Shown one piece after another: positions 49,309 to 57,973 of a stretch of DNA of 64,000 bases. Made by a program: the position numbers and the translations under genes. The DNA comes from Pseudooceanicola nanhaiensis (GTDB lineage Bacteria; Pseudomonadota; Alphaproteobacteria; Rhodobacterales; Rhodobacteraceae): the NCBI RefSeq assembly GCF_020171315.1, contig NZ_JAIUZP010000004.1, forward strand, positions 1 to 64,000, read 5' to 3'. The notes below the pieces were generated by a model. The model was not told the DNA's origin, did not search any database, and saw only the letters and a program-made list of their open reading frames with translations. Every line of letters begins with the position of its first letter. Positions within the stretch are counted from its first letter, which is position 1.

Positions 49309-49907
49309 CCGGGGGTGTGCCCTGACTGCGGCATGTCATTCGGCTCGATCATCTTTACCCCCGTCACCATGGCTCGCGGAAGGTTAACACCCGTCCGGCG
49401 GCTTTCCCAGATCACCGCGGCGATATGTGCCACGATGCTGACCTCGGCCCATGTGACGAAGAATTCGTGCAGTTCCTCGACCCACTTCATGCCCCAGTAG
49501 GCATTCGTCGTCATCATCCAGCCGGTCAGCCCGATGAGCAGCATCGTGGCCAGCAGGTTGTAGATCATCAGAGCGCCGAGGGGCGTATGCCCGACGTGTA
49601 CCTTGCGCCGGCCCCGCGCGATGTCCGCCAACTGTCCGAAGGCCGCCGAGATCGAGGGCGGGAAATCCCGGAACCGGGCGTGGCGGGTGCCGATCAGCCC
49701 CCAGACCAGCCGCACCGCCACAAGCCCGACGACGACATAGCCGATGAGGTGGTGCAGGTCCTTCTCCGGGTCCGTGATCAGCGCGTTCGCCGCGAAGAGC
49801 ACGACCAGCGACCAGTGGAACATGCGCACCAGCGGATCCCAGACCCGCAGCGCCGTGCGGGCGCTCCGGGTCTTGCGGTCGCCGAAGGCTGCATCAGTCA
49901 TTGCCAT
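49305..49907 (-). CDS. Cytochrome b561/Ni-Fe-hydrogenase-type cytochrome b
   Basis: A 200-residue four-helix membrane protein. WDPLVRMFHWSLVVLFAANALITD at the first helix is the signature of hydrogenase-type diheme cytochrome b. Histidines suited to b-heme ligation are in MFHWS, DLHHLIGYVVVGLV and the helices near ELHEFFVTWAEVSIVAHIAAVIW. It should carry electrons across or within the inner membrane, but no hydrogenase or dehydrogenase gene is nearby. The start overlaps the PepSY gene by 14 bp, and its end overlaps the LuxR-type gene by 4 bp, so all three are translationally linked. Confidence 0.9.
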   Translation of the reverse strand: MAMTDAAFGDRKTRSARTALRVWDPLVRMFHWSLVVLFAANALITDPEKDLHHLIGYVVVGLVAVRLVWGLIGTRHARFRDFPPSISAAFGQLADIARGRRKVHVGHTPLGALMIYNLLATMLLIGLTGWMMTTNAYWGMKWVEELHEFFVTWAEVSIVAHIAAVIWESRRTGVNLPRAMVTGVKMIEPNDMPQSGHTPG

Positions 49908-50175
49908 GGACCCGGGCGATGTTCAGGGCGTCGTCGAGGTAGAGCTCCAGCTTCTTGCCATCCTTCAGGGCATAGACCTCGATCATGCCGTCCTCCATGC
50001 CGATGCGGCGCACCTCGTAGCCCTCGGCGGAGAGCTTCTCGGTGATCTGCGCCTTGGTGGCGTCGTCCGGGCGGCCCGAGGCAAGCGCCGCGGTGGTCGT
50101 GACGAAGCAGACGGCCAGCGTGCCGGTGACGGTGACGATGCCGAGGGCGGTCGCGTTCCAGAGGGATTTCAGCAT
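49894..50175 (-). CDS. Small PepSY-domain periplasmic protein
   Basis: A 93-residue protein with a signal peptide (about residues 1-29, ending ALASG) and a PepSY-type domain: [38 protein letters not shown] (in sections). It starts at the ATG at 50175 because GGAG lies 7 bases upstream; an ATG 6 bases earlier sits too close to the RBS. PepSY domains often bind or inhibit peptidases or associate with cytochromes. Small PepSY proteins next to cytochrome b genes are common. First gene in the PepSY-cytochrome b-regulator operon. Confidence 0.87.
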   Translation of the reverse strand: MLKSLWNATALGIVTVTGTLAVCFVTTTAALASGRPDDATKAQITEKLSAEGYEVRRIGMEDGMIEVYALKDGKKLELYLDDALNIARVHGND

Positions 50176-50549
50176 GTGCATTCTCCGATGGGGGGACCGG
50201 CCTGTCCGGCGCCCTGCCCCTCCCATCTGTCGCGGATCGGCAGGCCGCGCGATCCGCCGGGAGTGCCGATCGGGCGGCCTATAACCGGAGTTTAGGCCGC
50301 TTTTCCGGGCGTCTGGCAGGCGCCACCCTCCGGGCGGCCCCTTGGCACGCCCCTCCAGTCCACCGGGCCAGTCCACCGGGCCAGCCCCGTCCCTCTGCCC
50401 TCTCTGGCGCATTGCCGAGGCGCCCCGGCCCCGCTAACGTTGGATTAACCGTGTTGCGCTTCCATTGCCGCACGGCGGCGGTTGCGGCGGGCGGCGGTGC
50501 CTGCTTTAACGCCGGGATCATTGAATTCGGATTCGACACAGGGGGTCTC
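50176..50549. other. 374-bp intergenic region between the PepSY gene and ssb
   Basis: Divergent promoter region. The only notable sequence is a perfect 13-bp tandem duplication CCAGTCCACCGGG at 50355-50380, which runs on into CCAG. A candidate ssb promoter or SOS box was looked for; no GTTC-N7-GTTC was found. No small gene was seen. Confidence 0.5.
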
Positions 50550-51092
50550 ATGGCGGGATCGGTGAACAAGGTCATTCTGATCGGCAATCTGGGCCGCGAC
50601 CCGGAGGTCCGGTCGTTCCAGAACGGGGGCAAGGTCTGCAACCTGCGGATCGCCACCTCGGAAAACTGGAAGGACCGCAACACCGGCGAGCGGCGCGAGC
50701 GGACCGAGTGGCACTCGGTCGCGATCTTCCAGGAAGGTCTCGTGCGCGTGGCCGAGCAGTACCTGCGCAAGGGCTCCAAGGTCTACATCGAGGGCCAGCT
50801 TCAGACCCGCAAGTGGCAGGACCAGTCCGGCCAGGACCGCTATTCGACCGAGATCGTCCTGCAGGGCTTCGGCGGCACGCTGGTGATGCTCGACGGCCGC
50901 GGTGAAGGCGGCGGCGGTGGCGGCTACGGCGGTGGCTCGGGCGGCGGCTACGGTGGCGGCGGCGGCGGTGACTACGGCGGCGGCTACGACGAAGGCCCCT
51001 CGGGTGGCGGCTACGGCGGTGGCAGCGGTGGCGGCGGCCGGTCCGGCGGCGGGTCGCCCTCGCGCGATCTGGACGACGAGATTCCGTTCTGA
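50550..51092 (+). CDS. ssb: Single-stranded DNA-binding protein
   Basis: A 180-residue SSB. The OB fold ([17 protein letters not shown], then [10 protein letters not shown] and [14 protein letters not shown]) takes up the first 115 residues. A linker of about 55 residues is very rich in Gly with Tyr repeats (GGGYGGG type). The conserved acidic C-terminal tip DLDDEIPF is present and binds replication and repair partners. The ATG at 50550 follows GGGGG. The Gly-Tyr linker is suited to liquid-droplet formation, known for E. coli SSB. Confidence 0.97.
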   Translation: MAGSVNKVILIGNLGRDPEVRSFQNGGKVCNLRIATSENWKDRNTGERRERTEWHSVAIFQEGLVRVAEQYLRKGSKVYIEGQLQTRKWQDQSGQDRYSTEIVLQGFGGTLVMLDGRGEGGGGGGYGGGSGGGYGGGGGGDYGGGYDEGPSGGGYGGGSGGGGRSGGGSPSRDLDDEIPF

Positions 51093-51120
51093 GGCAAAGC
51101 GCCTGACAGAGACATACAAA

Positions 51121-51146
51121 ACGCCGCCCCTGTCCGGGGGCGGCGT
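51121..51146 (+). terminator. Intrinsic terminator of ssb
   Basis: Perfect 10-bp stem ACGCCGCCCC/GGGGCGGCGT with loop TGTCCG, followed by TTTTTC, 28 bp after the ssb stop. Confidence 0.88.
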
Positions 51147-51240
51147 TTTTCTATGGAACGAAGCGCGAGACCCTCGACCGGCTAGGCCCTGTCACCACCA
51201 ATGATCCGCAGTGGATCGCCGGGGCCCGCGCCGGGCGGCG

Positions 51241-51981
51241 TCAGCCCGCGGTGGCCCTCAACAGGCGTTTGCGCGCGGGCGGGATCGCCTTGATCTCCAG
51301 CCCGGTGAAGACATGGAGCGTGTTCATGTGGCTGTCCACCACCGCGTGATCCGAAACCCAGCCCCCCATCAGCAGATAGGTCCGCAAAAGCGGCGGCATC
51401 CGCAGCATGGCCTGTTTCGCGTCGGGCTTGCGCCGCAGCTTCTGGGCGAAGCGGAAGACATTGGGCGCCTTGACCCGCGGCAGCCAGCGTTTCGGCGCGA
51501 GGTGGCGTTCCTTCAGCATGGCGAAGGCGTCGAGGTAATCGGCGGTGTCGGTGCCGTGGAAGGAGGAACAGCCGAAGAGCATCTCGACCCCGTTCTCGTC
51601 CACGTAGCGCGTCATCGCGGACCAGGCCACGCGCAGGATGTCGGCGTCGCGGGCCTCGGGATGGATGCAGAAGCGGCCCATCTCGACCATCGGCCCCTCG
51701 AAGTCTTTCAGGGCGGAGAGTTCGTAGTACTGCGCGGAATAGCTGCGCGCGATCTCGCCCCCGCCGGTCAGCGGCAGGATGCGGAAGCAGCAGACGAGCG
51801 TGCCGTCGCGCTGATCCTCGACCAGCACATGGGCGCAGACCGCGTCGAAGGCATCGGCATCGAGGGGATGGCTGTCCGGGTCACCGTGGAAACACAGGGT
51901 CCGCAGCCGCTGTGCGGCGAGGATGTCTTCCGGGGTCTCGGCGAAGCGGGCGCGGTAACGTCCCTTCATCAGCGACAGCAT
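51241..51981 (-). CDS. olsB: L-ornithine N-alpha-acyltransferase OlsB (GNAT fold)
   Basis: A 246-residue acyltransferase of the OlsB group. It transfers a 3-hydroxyacyl chain from ACP to ornithine, giving the lyso-lipid for phosphorus-free ornithine lipids used in alphaproteobacterial membranes. Hallmarks are RYRARFAETPEDILAAQRLR and FHGDPDSHPLDADAFDA, then MVEMGRFCIHPEARDADILRVAW, and FGCSSFHGTD. The ATG at 51981 has GGAGG six bases upstream; the frame continues upstream but without an RBS. OlsA, often the next gene, is not here. The assignment is to the family, and the acyl donor is inferred. Confidence 0.88.
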   Translation of the reverse strand: MLSLMKGRYRARFAETPEDILAAQRLRTLCFHGDPDSHPLDADAFDAVCAHVLVEDQRDGTLVCCFRILPLTGGGEIARSYSAQYYELSALKDFEGPMVEMGRFCIHPEARDADILRVAWSAMTRYVDENGVEMLFGCSSFHGTDTADYLDAFAMLKERHLAPKRWLPRVKAPNVFRFAQKLRRKPDAKQAMLRMPPLLRTYLLMGGWVSDHAVVDSHMNTLHVFTGLEIKAIPPARKRLLRATAG

Positions 51982-52123
51982 GGCAGGCCTCCAGGGCGAT
52001 GCGGTCAAGATAGGCAGGCCCGCCCTAGCACACAAGGGATGACAAAGGCGTGACGTTCGGGATGCGGGTGGAGGGGCGGCTTGTGACGGGGAGGTCGCGG
52101 GCACGGCCGGCCTGGGCGCCGTC

Positions 52124-52171
52124 CCGGGGCGCTGCCCCGGACCCCGGGATATTTGGGGCAAGAAAATGGAG
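52124..52171 (+). repeat. REP-like intergenic repeat, subtype 2, copy D
   Basis: Hairpin CCGGGGC-GCT-GCCCCGG (52124-52140), then ACCCCGGGATATTTGG and GGCAAGAAAATGGAG. Copy E at 59918-59965 is nearly identical. The GATATTTG core and AAAATGGA end are shared with copy C, linking the two subtypes. It lies between the start of olsB and the end of bamE. Confidence 0.75.
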
Positions 52172-52208
52172 AGTCGGAGTGCGGCCTTGAGGGAGGGCGG
52201 ACATGCGA

Positions 52209-52240
52209 AGGGCGCGGACCGGTCTGCCGGTCTGCGCCCT
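52209..52240 (-). terminator. Hairpin downstream of bamE
   Basis: A 14-bp stem AGGGCGCGGACCGG/CCGGTCTGCGCCCT with one mismatch and loop TCTG, 30 bp after the bamE stop. It has no U-tract on the minus strand, so it may be a terminator or an mRNA stabiliser. Confidence 0.5.
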
Positions 52241-52269
52241 GACATTTGGATCAGCCGGGGTTGCCCGGA

Positions 52270-52725
52270 TCAGTTCGCGAAATCGCTCGCGCTGAACTGG
52301 CCGAGGTTGCCCAGAAGCTGTGCGATGATGCCGGTGCTGGTGGAGCCGTCGTCGGTCACGCGGCGCGACAGGGTGACGACCTTGCCGTCCTCCAGCCCGT
52401 AGCGCGAGACGTTGGAGACCACGCCGCGCTGATCGAAGGCGATCTGGACCACCTCGCGCTCGACCACCTGCGGTTCGGTGTAGGCGAAGTGGCGCACGCG
52501 GCTGTGCACGTAATAATAATTGCCACCGTCCAGCATGCCCGAGGTCGACGGCGCGCCGACCTTCTCGCTGACGGTGTCGCGGGTGTCCTTGCCGACGGCG
52601 ATCTGGGAAAGGTCACTGTCGAGAGGCACATAGCCGTGGTCGCGGTAGCGAGCCGTGCAGGAAGCCGCCGCCATAACCAGAAGTACGGCCACGGCCCGTT
52701 TCGCCCAATTCGTCATGCCACGCAT
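52270..52725 (-). CDS. bamE: Outer-membrane protein assembly lipoprotein BamE (SmpA/OmlA)
   Basis: A 151-residue lipoprotein. A signal peptide ends in LVMAAAS-Cys23, a slightly relaxed lipobox. The SmpA/OmlA domain follows with the conserved wording DLSQIAVGKDTRDTVSEKVGAPS, where the helix after the GKDT turn fits BamE, then YYYVHSRVRHFAYTEPQVVEREVVQIAFD. BamE stabilises the BAM complex, whose BamA gene is at 30144-32495. It is divergent from the yceD gene, sharing an 86-bp promoter region. The first ATG follows AGAGGGCAGG and is preferred to one 9 bp further in. Confidence 0.92.
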   Translation of the reverse strand: MRGMTNWAKRAVAVLLVMAAASCTARYRDHGYVPLDSDLSQIAVGKDTRDTVSEKVGAPSTSGMLDGGNYYYVHSRVRHFAYTEPQVVEREVVQIAFDQRGVVSNVSRYGLEDGKVVTLSRRVTDDGSTSTGIIAQLLGNLGQFSASDFAN

Positions 52726-52811
52726 TCCTGCCCTCTTGCTCCGGCGTCTTCCGCCTTCTATCTGCCATTACAGAAGGAAAGCCCCCCGTTCAAGGAAGGA
52801 ACCGCCGCCCC

Positions 52812-53375
52812 ATGGCCGACGCCGACCCCGCCCGCCCCCTGTTCACGCCGCTGCGCGTGGCCGATCTGCCGACCTCCCGGCCGACGCCCGTGGAGATCCG
52901 CCCGGACGCCGCACAGATGGCCCGCCTGGCCGAAGAGCTGGGGCTGAGCGACCTGCGCAAGGTCAGCTTTACCGGCGAGGTGAAAGCCGAGGGCAAGCGC
53001 CGCTGGCGTCTGAAGGGCAAGCTGGGCGCCACCGTCGTGCAGCCCTGCATCGTGACGCTGGCCCCGGTGACCACGCGGATCGAGGAAGAGGTGGTGCGGC
53101 GCTATGACCCGTCGGTCGAGGCCCTGCCGGAGATCGACGATATGGAAATGCCGGAAGATGATTCCGTGGAACCTCTCGGAGAGGTGATCGACCCGGGCGT
53201 CGTGCTGGCGGAGGCACTTGCGCTTGCGCTGCCGCTCTACCCCCGCGCCGAGGGCGCCGAGATGGAAGAGGCGCAGTTCACCGAGCCCGGCAAGCAGGCC
53301 ATGACCGACGAGGAGACGAAGCCCTTTGCCGGGCTGGCGGCCCTCAAGGCGAAGATGGAGAAACCCGAGGAGTGA
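52812..53375 (+). CDS. YceD family (DUF177) protein
   Basis: A 187-residue protein of the YceD/DUF177 family, whose bacterial members are found next to rpmF and are associated with 23S rRNA metabolism. The core KVSFTGEVKAEGKRRWRLKGKLGATVVQPCIVTLAPV and the acidic D-x-S/D-rich part DIDDMEMPEDDSVEPLGEVIDPGVVLAEALALALPLYPR (both in sections) match the family. AAGGAAGGAA precedes the ATG. As in E. coli it is followed by rpmF, but here 310 bp separate them. Confidence 0.88.
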   Translation: MADADPARPLFTPLRVADLPTSRPTPVEIRPDAAQMARLAEELGLSDLRKVSFTGEVKAEGKRRWRLKGKLGATVVQPCIVTLAPVTTRIEEEVVRRYDPSVEALPEIDDMEMPEDDSVEPLGEVIDPGVVLAEALALALPLYPRAEGAEMEEAQFTEPGKQAMTDEETKPFAGLAALKAKMEKPEE

Positions 53376-53685
53376 GGCCTGCGTGCACCGGGCCCGCGCC
53401 GCCGCGCGCCGCGCCCTGTGTTGCAAGCCTGTGCTACACGCTGTGCTGCAAGGCCCCGCTCCCCCCGCGGGAGAGGCCTCCGACCCCGGGGAAGCGGCGA
53501 CGAATCGCTTGCGGTTTTCGGAAATAGACGTATTTTCGCGCCCTCATCCGAATTTTGGGTTGAAGCCGGGGCCTTGGGCAGACTAAGAGCCCCTCACCCA
53601 TTCTGCGGATCCGATCCGGGCCCTGCCCGGCGGCTCCGCACCGAAATCGAAACCGGGCCGCGGCCCATCAAACAGAGGTTGTGAC
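53376..53685 (+). promoter_or_regulatory. 310-bp gap before rpmF with candidate promoter
   Basis: This gap holds a possible sigma-70 promoter: TTGCGG (53509-53514), 16 bp, TATTTT (53531-53536), 150 bp before rpmF. No gene was seen in it. The long gap implies that rpmF-plsX-fabH can be transcribed apart from yceD. Confidence 0.4.
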
Positions 53686-53892
53686 ATGGCTGTCCAACAG
53701 AACAAAGTTTCCAAGTCGCGCCGCAACAACCGCCGCGCCCATGACGCGCTTGTCGCAGGCAACCCCAACGAATGCCCCAACTGTGGTGAGCTGAAACGTC
53801 CGCACCACGTCTGCGGCGCCTGCGGCCACTATGCCGATCGTGAAGTCGTGGCCCAGGCCGACGAAATCGATCTGGAAGACGACGCCGCCTGA
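53686..53892 (+). CDS. rpmF: 50S ribosomal protein L32
   Basis: A 68-residue bL32. [20 protein letters not shown] at the start and a four-cysteine zinc ribbon ([18 protein letters not shown]) are characteristic. Because it keeps the zinc-binding cysteines, this is the zinc-dependent form. The acidic C-terminus (EIDLEDDAA) is an extension. It is followed 23 bp later by plsX. Confidence 0.97.
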   Translation: MAVQQNKVSKSRRNNRRAHDALVAGNPNECPNCGELKRPHHVCGACGHYADREVVAQADEIDLEDDAA

Positions 53893-53915
53893 AATAAGTC
53901 CCGGGCGGCAATCGC

Positions 53916-55031
53916 ATGAGCGCAGCGCCAGACACGACGGGTTCCGCGGTGGGTGCCGCCGGCAAGAAAGCCGGCGCATCCTACGTGCTATCCATCGATG
54001 CCATGGGCGGCGACCGTGGGCCGGCAGCTGTTGTTGCCGGCATCGCGCGTTCTGCCAAGAAGAACCCGGATATCCGCTTTCTGCTGCACGGCCCCCAGGA
54101 CGAGCTCGAGAAGCTCATCGGGCGCCGCAAGTGGCTGCGGGACCGGATCGAGATCCGCGACGCCGGCGGCGTCGTGACGATGGATGACAAGCCCAGCCAC
54201 GTGATGCGTCACGGCAAGGGCACCTCCATGTGGTCGACGCTGGACGCCGTGCGCAACGGCGAGGCCACCGTCGCCGTTTCCTGCGGAAACACCGGGGCGC
54301 TGATGGCGCTCTCGATGGTGCGGCTGCGCAAGCTGCCGGGCGTGAACCGCCCTGCCATCGCCGTGCTCTGGCCGTCGCGCAACCCGCAGGGGTTCAACGT
54401 GATGCTGGACGTGGGCGCCGACATCCGCGCCGACGAGCAGGACCTGCTGCAATATGCGCTCATGGGCGCCTCCTATGCCCGCAACGGCATGCACCTCGAC
54501 CGTCCGCGGATCGGGCTGCTGAACGTGGGCACCGAGGAGCACAAGGGCCGGGCCGAGCTGAAACTCGCCCATGACCTGATCGCCTCGCAGGCCGAGGAAG
54601 CGAACTTCGATTTCGTGGGCTTCGTCGAAGGCGGCGACATTCCGGGCGATGTCTGTGACGTGATCGTCACCGACGGCTTCACCGGGAACGTGGCGCTGAA
54701 GACCGGCGAAGGCACTGCGAAACTCATCGGGGACCTGCTGCGGGAAGCCTTCCAGTACTCTCCCCTGTCCAAGGTCGCGGCCCTGCTGGCCATGACCTCG
54801 CTGCGGCGCCTGCAAAAGCGGATCGATCCGCGGCGGGTGAACGGGGGCGTGTTCCTCGGGCTCAACGGGACGGTCGTGAAGTCCCACGGGTCGGCCGACG
54901 CCATGGGTGTCTCGGCCGCCATCAAGCTGGCCTTCCTGCTGGCTCAGCAAGGTTTTACCGACAAGCTCGCCGCCCGGGTTGCAAGTGCCGTGCAGGCACC
55001 GCAGGATACCGGGCGAGCTGAGGGAGAATAA
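53916..55031 (+). CDS. plsX: Phosphate acyltransferase PlsX
   Basis: A 371-residue peripheral membrane enzyme that converts acyl-ACP to acyl phosphate, the donor for glycerol-3-phosphate acylation by PlsY. LSIDAMGGDRGPAAVV near residue 25, VVTMDDKPSHVMRHGKGTSMWSTL, and VSCGNTGALMALS are family signatures. A 20-residue N-terminal extension precedes the core. It lies between rpmF and fabH, the order conserved in most proteobacteria, and ends 4 bp before fabH. Confidence 0.97.
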   Translation: MSAAPDTTGSAVGAAGKKAGASYVLSIDAMGGDRGPAAVVAGIARSAKKNPDIRFLLHGPQDELEKLIGRRKWLRDRIEIRDAGGVVTMDDKPSHVMRHGKGTSMWSTLDAVRNGEATVAVSCGNTGALMALSMVRLRKLPGVNRPAIAVLWPSRNPQGFNVMLDVGADIRADEQDLLQYALMGASYARNGMHLDRPRIGLLNVGTEEHKGRAELKLAHDLIASQAEEANFDFVGFVEGGDIPGDVCDVIVTDGFTGNVALKTGEGTAKLIGDLLREAFQYSPLSKVAALLAMTSLRRLQKRIDPRRVNGGVFLGLNGTVVKSHGSADAMGVSAAIKLAFLLAQQGFTDKLAARVASAVQAPQDTGRAEGE

Positions 55032-55035
55032 GACT

Positions 55036-56010
55036 ATGACGATGCGCGCCGTGGCCCTTGGTGTGGGCCATTACCTGCCTGAGCGGATCGTTCCCAATGC
55101 CGAATTCGAGAAGACGCTGGATACGTCGGACGAATGGATTCAGGCCCGGACCGGGATCGAGAGACGCCACTTCGCCGCCGATGGCGAGACCACCTCGGAC
55201 ATGGCCATCAAGGCCGCGACGGCAGCGCTTGCGCAGGCCGGTCTTGCCGCCAGCGACATCGACGCGGTGATCGTGGCCACCTCCACGCCCGACCTGACCT
55301 TCCCCTCCGTTGCCACCATGGTGCAGCAGGGGCTCGGCATGACGCGGGGCTTCGGCTTCGACGTGCAGGCGGTCTGCGCGGGCTTCGTCTATGCGCTCTC
55401 CACCGCCAACGCGATGATCGTTTCCGGTCAGGCGAACCGAATCCTCGTGATCGGCGCCGAGACCTTCAGCCGGATCATGGACTGGACCGACCGCGCGACC
55501 TGCGTGCTCTTCGGCGATGGCGCAGGCGCGCTCGTCCTCGAAGGCCGCGATGGCGGCGGCACCAATGACGATCGCGGGATTCTCGCCGCCGACCTGAACT
55601 CGGACGGGCAGTATCGCGAGATGCTCTACGTCGATGGTGGCGTCTCCACCACGGGTGAGTCGGGCAAACTGCGCATGCAGGGCAACCCGCTCTTCCGTCA
55701 GGCGGTTGGAAAACTTGCAGCCACGGCAGAGGCTTCGCTGGCCAAGATCAACATGCCGTCCGAGGAGCTGGACTGGATCGTGCCGCATCAGGCGAACATC
55801 CGGATCATCCAGGGCACGGCCAAGAAACTGGGCCTGCCAATGGAACAGGTTGTGGTTACGGTACAGGACCACGGCAATACCTCGGCGGCCTCTATCCCGC
55901 TGGCCCTTTCGGTCGCGGTCGAAGACGGCCGGATCAAGCCCGGTCAGGTTCTCCTGATGGAGGCGATCGGCGGCGGTCTGGCCTGGGGCTCGGTCATCCT
56001 GCGCTGGTAA
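55036..56010 (+). CDS. fabH: 3-oxoacyl-ACP synthase III
   Basis: A 324-residue thiolase-fold enzyme that starts fatty-acid synthesis by condensing an acyl-CoA with malonyl-ACP. The Cys-His-Asn triad is in VQAVCAGFVYAL, IVPHQANIRII and DHGNTSAAS. DEWIQARTGIERRH and GDGAGALVLE are further signatures. GGGAG is 10 bases before the ATG at 55036. An alternative ATG 6 bp inside also fits. It forms a tight pair with plsX. Confidence 0.97.
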   Translation: MTMRAVALGVGHYLPERIVPNAEFEKTLDTSDEWIQARTGIERRHFAADGETTSDMAIKAATAALAQAGLAASDIDAVIVATSTPDLTFPSVATMVQQGLGMTRGFGFDVQAVCAGFVYALSTANAMIVSGQANRILVIGAETFSRIMDWTDRATCVLFGDGAGALVLEGRDGGGTNDDRGILAADLNSDGQYREMLYVDGGVSTTGESGKLRMQGNPLFRQAVGKLAATAEASLAKINMPSEELDWIVPHQANIRIIQGTAKKLGLPMEQVVVTVQDHGNTSAASIPLALSVAVEDGRIKPGQVLLMEAIGGGLAWGSVILRW

Positions 56011-56113
56011 GGCGGTGCTCTGCCGGGTCGCTTTCAACCGCTCATGCAAGTGGTTGATATTGACTCGGAAAAATCGCACCCCCTATGCTTAACGCAGCCA
56101 AGAGGGGACAGGG

Positions 56114-56416
56114 ATGAGTGACAAGACGCTGACGCGTATGGATTTGAGTGAGGCCGTCTTCCGCGAGGTGGGCCTTTCCCGCAACGAATCTGCACAGCTC
56201 GTTGAATCGGTGCTGCAGCACATGTCGGATGCGCTTGTGGACGGGGAGCAGGTGAAAATCTCCTCCTTCGGGACCTTCTCGGTCCGGTCCAAGGCGGCCC
56301 GCGTGGGGCGCAACCCGAAGACGGGCGAGGAAGTGCCGATCAACCCGCGCCGGGTGCTGAGCTTCCGGCCCTCCCACCTGATGAAAGAGCGCGTCGCCGC
56401 CGGCAACAAGGCCTGA
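56114..56416 (+). CDS. ihfA: Integration host factor subunit alpha
   Basis: A 100-residue HU/IHF-family DNA-bending protein. [47 protein letters not shown] and the beta-arm end [14 protein letters not shown] give the IHF-alpha wording. It acts as a heterodimer with IhfB and shapes promoters, replication origins and integrase att complexes. GAGGGGACAGGG precedes the ATG. The merR gene follows 4 bp after the stop. Confidence 0.96.
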   Translation: MSDKTLTRMDLSEAVFREVGLSRNESAQLVESVLQHMSDALVDGEQVKISSFGTFSVRSKAARVGRNPKTGEEVPINPRRVLSFRPSHLMKERVAAGNKA

Positions 56417-56420
56417 GGCA

Positions 56421-57509
56421 ATGAGCAAGTCCGCAGACGCGTTCCGTACCATCAGCGAGGTGGCCGACTGGCTCGACACGCCGGCACATGTTCTGCGGTT
56501 CTGGGAGAGCAAGTTCACCCAGGTGAAACCCGTGAAACGGGCCGGGGGGCGGCGCTATTACCGCCCCGCGGACATGCTGCTGCTTGGCGGGATCAAGCGG
56601 CTGCTGCACGAGGATGGCATGACCATCAAGGGCGTGCAGAAACTCCTGCGGGAGAAGGGCGTGGGCCATGTGGCCGCGCTCGCCCCGCCGCTGGACGGCG
56701 AGGCAGAGGTCGAAGAGGCCACCGCCATCGCCCCGCCCATGGAAGCCGAAGTCGTCACCTTCCCGGTCACCGCAGCGCCGCGGCCTGCGCCCGTCGAAGC
56801 GACTGTGGAGGCTCCCGTCGAGGCCGCGACCGAAGCGCCCGCGCCTGCGGCGGATGCCGATCTGCACGCCAGCGAAGAGCCGGCCGAGACGGCACCGGAG
56901 AGCGAGGCGCCCCGCGTGGCCCCGCCCGTCGCCGAGGAGGCGCCCAGCGACGAGATCGCGGCGCAAGCCGCCCAGCCTGTCGAGGCGCCCGAGGACACCA
57001 CCACCGAACTCCCGGAAGAGGCGGCAGAGGCCCCCGCCCTGCCCTTCGGCGATCCGGTCGAGGCGCTCTCGCCCGCGGCCCCGGACCAGACCTATGCGCC
57101 CGCCCCCTCCGAGGAGGAGGATGCGCTGGAGGCCGCCCCCTTCATCGAGGCGGTCTACGAGGAGCCCGAGGCCGCCGAGGCCGACCTCTCTGAAGAGGCC
57201 CCCTTCATCGAGGCCGAGCCCGAGGACGAGGAACCGCGCGCGCCCACCGACATCTTTGCGCACCGCGCCCCGCCTGCCCCGCGCCCCTCTCTCTTCGAGA
57301 TGACGCGGGAGCCGGTGACGCCCACGCCCGGCCCACGCGCCGCCTCTGTCGCCACCCCGCCGGACCCCGGCGATTCCGAGCTGATCGCGGCCCCCGGCCT
57401 TCTCAGCCGGATCAGCGAACGGCGTGCCGGCTTCTCGGCGCAGGACCTCGCCCATATCCGCCCGCTGGCGGCACGGCTGGCACAATTCGCTGAAAGCCCA
57501 GCACAATAA
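56421..57509 (+). CDS. MerR-type regulator with long acidic Ala/Pro-rich tail
   Basis: A 362-residue protein. A MerR helix-turn-helix with wing occupies about residues 8-80 ([25 protein letters not shown], then [21 protein letters not shown]). No metal-binding cysteines follow. The remaining 280 residues are a low-complexity, acidic, Ala/Pro/Glu-rich tail likely to be disordered, with a short ordered-looking C-terminus. ihfA-merR is a conserved alphaproteobacterial pair, which places it as a likely nucleoid-linked or growth-linked regulator. Target genes unknown. Confidence 0.88.
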   Translation: MSKSADAFRTISEVADWLDTPAHVLRFWESKFTQVKPVKRAGGRRYYRPADMLLLGGIKRLLHEDGMTIKGVQKLLREKGVGHVAALAPPLDGEAEVEEATAIAPPMEAEVVTFPVTAAPRPAPVEATVEAPVEAATEAPAPAADADLHASEEPAETAPESEAPRVAPPVAEEAPSDEIAAQAAQPVEAPEDTTTELPEEAAEAPALPFGDPVEALSPAAPDQTYAPAPSEEEDALEAAPFIEAVYEEPEAAEADLSEEAPFIEAEPEDEEPRAPTDIFAHRAPPAPRPSLFEMTREPVTPTPGPRAASVATPPDPGDSELIAAPGLLSRISERRAGFSAQDLAHIRPLAARLAQFAESPAQ

Positions 57510-57530
57510 GGCCCTCTGCAGGGTCGTCGG

Positions 57531-57553
57531 AACGGGGCGCAGCGCGCCCCGTT
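57531..57553 (+). terminator. Intrinsic terminator after the merR gene
   Basis: Perfect 10-bp stem AACGGGGCGC/GCGCCCCGTT with loop AGC, ending in GTTTTGCG, 22 bp after the merR stop. Confidence 0.8.
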
Positions 57554-57656
57554 TTGCGTTGTGCGGATGACCTTGGGACAGCCTGGGACGCCGCGTGAAA
57601 AAAGTCGCGATCCCCTCTTGCTCCCACCGTCAGATCGGATATTAAGCGCGCACCGT

Positions 57657-57733
57657 CGGGCTATAGCGCAGCCTGGTAGCGCGTCCGTCTGGGGGACGGA
57701 AGGTCGCAGGTTCGAGTCCTGCTAGCCCGACCA
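57657..57733 (+). tRNA. tRNA-Pro (GGG)
   Basis: A 77-nt tRNA with encoded CCA. Acceptor stem CGGGCTA/TAGCCCG, D-arm region GCGCAGCCTGGTAGCGC, anticodon stem TCCGT/ACGGA with loop CTGGGGG (anticodon GGG), and T-arm GCAGG-TTCGAGT-CCTGC. The C at position 1 of the acceptor stem is a normal tRNA-Pro feature. It reads in the same direction as merR but lies after that gene's terminator. Confidence 0.97.
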
Positions 57734-57848
57734 TTTCACGAATATCGAGAAATGACCGACGGTACATCCCGCAAGGGATGCCCCCCAAGGGGTGGCGTCC
57801 TTCACCGGGACAGCCCTCTCCTCCTCCGCATATCTCTCCGTCCGGCAG

Positions 57849-57894
57849 CCAAGAATTTTCGAAAATTCTTGGGAAAATTCTTCGAAGAATTTTC
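57849..57894. repeat. Paired AT-rich perfect palindromes (four 9-bp half-sites), copy 2
   Basis: Palindromes of 24 bp (57849-57872) and 22 bp (57873-57894) in the order AAGAATTTT-CG-AAAATTCTT, spacer GGG, AAAATTCTT-CG-AAGAATTTT. It is the inverse arrangement of copy 1 at 12013-12058. It lies 115 bp after tRNA-Pro and 80 bp before the dCTP deaminase start. The 240-bp gap is otherwise unremarkable. Confidence 0.85.
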
Positions 57895-57973
57895 CGTCTC
57901 TGTGGCGGGCGGCGCGATCTTTTCTTTCCCGCGCCTGCGCTCTAGTCTCGCCCTCCAGAACAAGGGGACAGCG

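Noticed and set aside
50176-50549. Possible SOS box upstream of ssb
   Set aside because: No GTTC-N7-GTTC was found in the gap, although ssb is often part of the SOS regulon.
51982-52245. 88-residue N-terminal extension of OlsB
   Set aside because: It translates the REP-like repeat and surrounding GC-rich sequence. The GGAGG-preceded ATG at 51981 is the proper start.
54907-55035. Upstream extension of FabH into plsX
   Set aside because: It overlaps plsX in another frame. The ATG at 55036 has an RBS and gives the standard FabH N-terminus.
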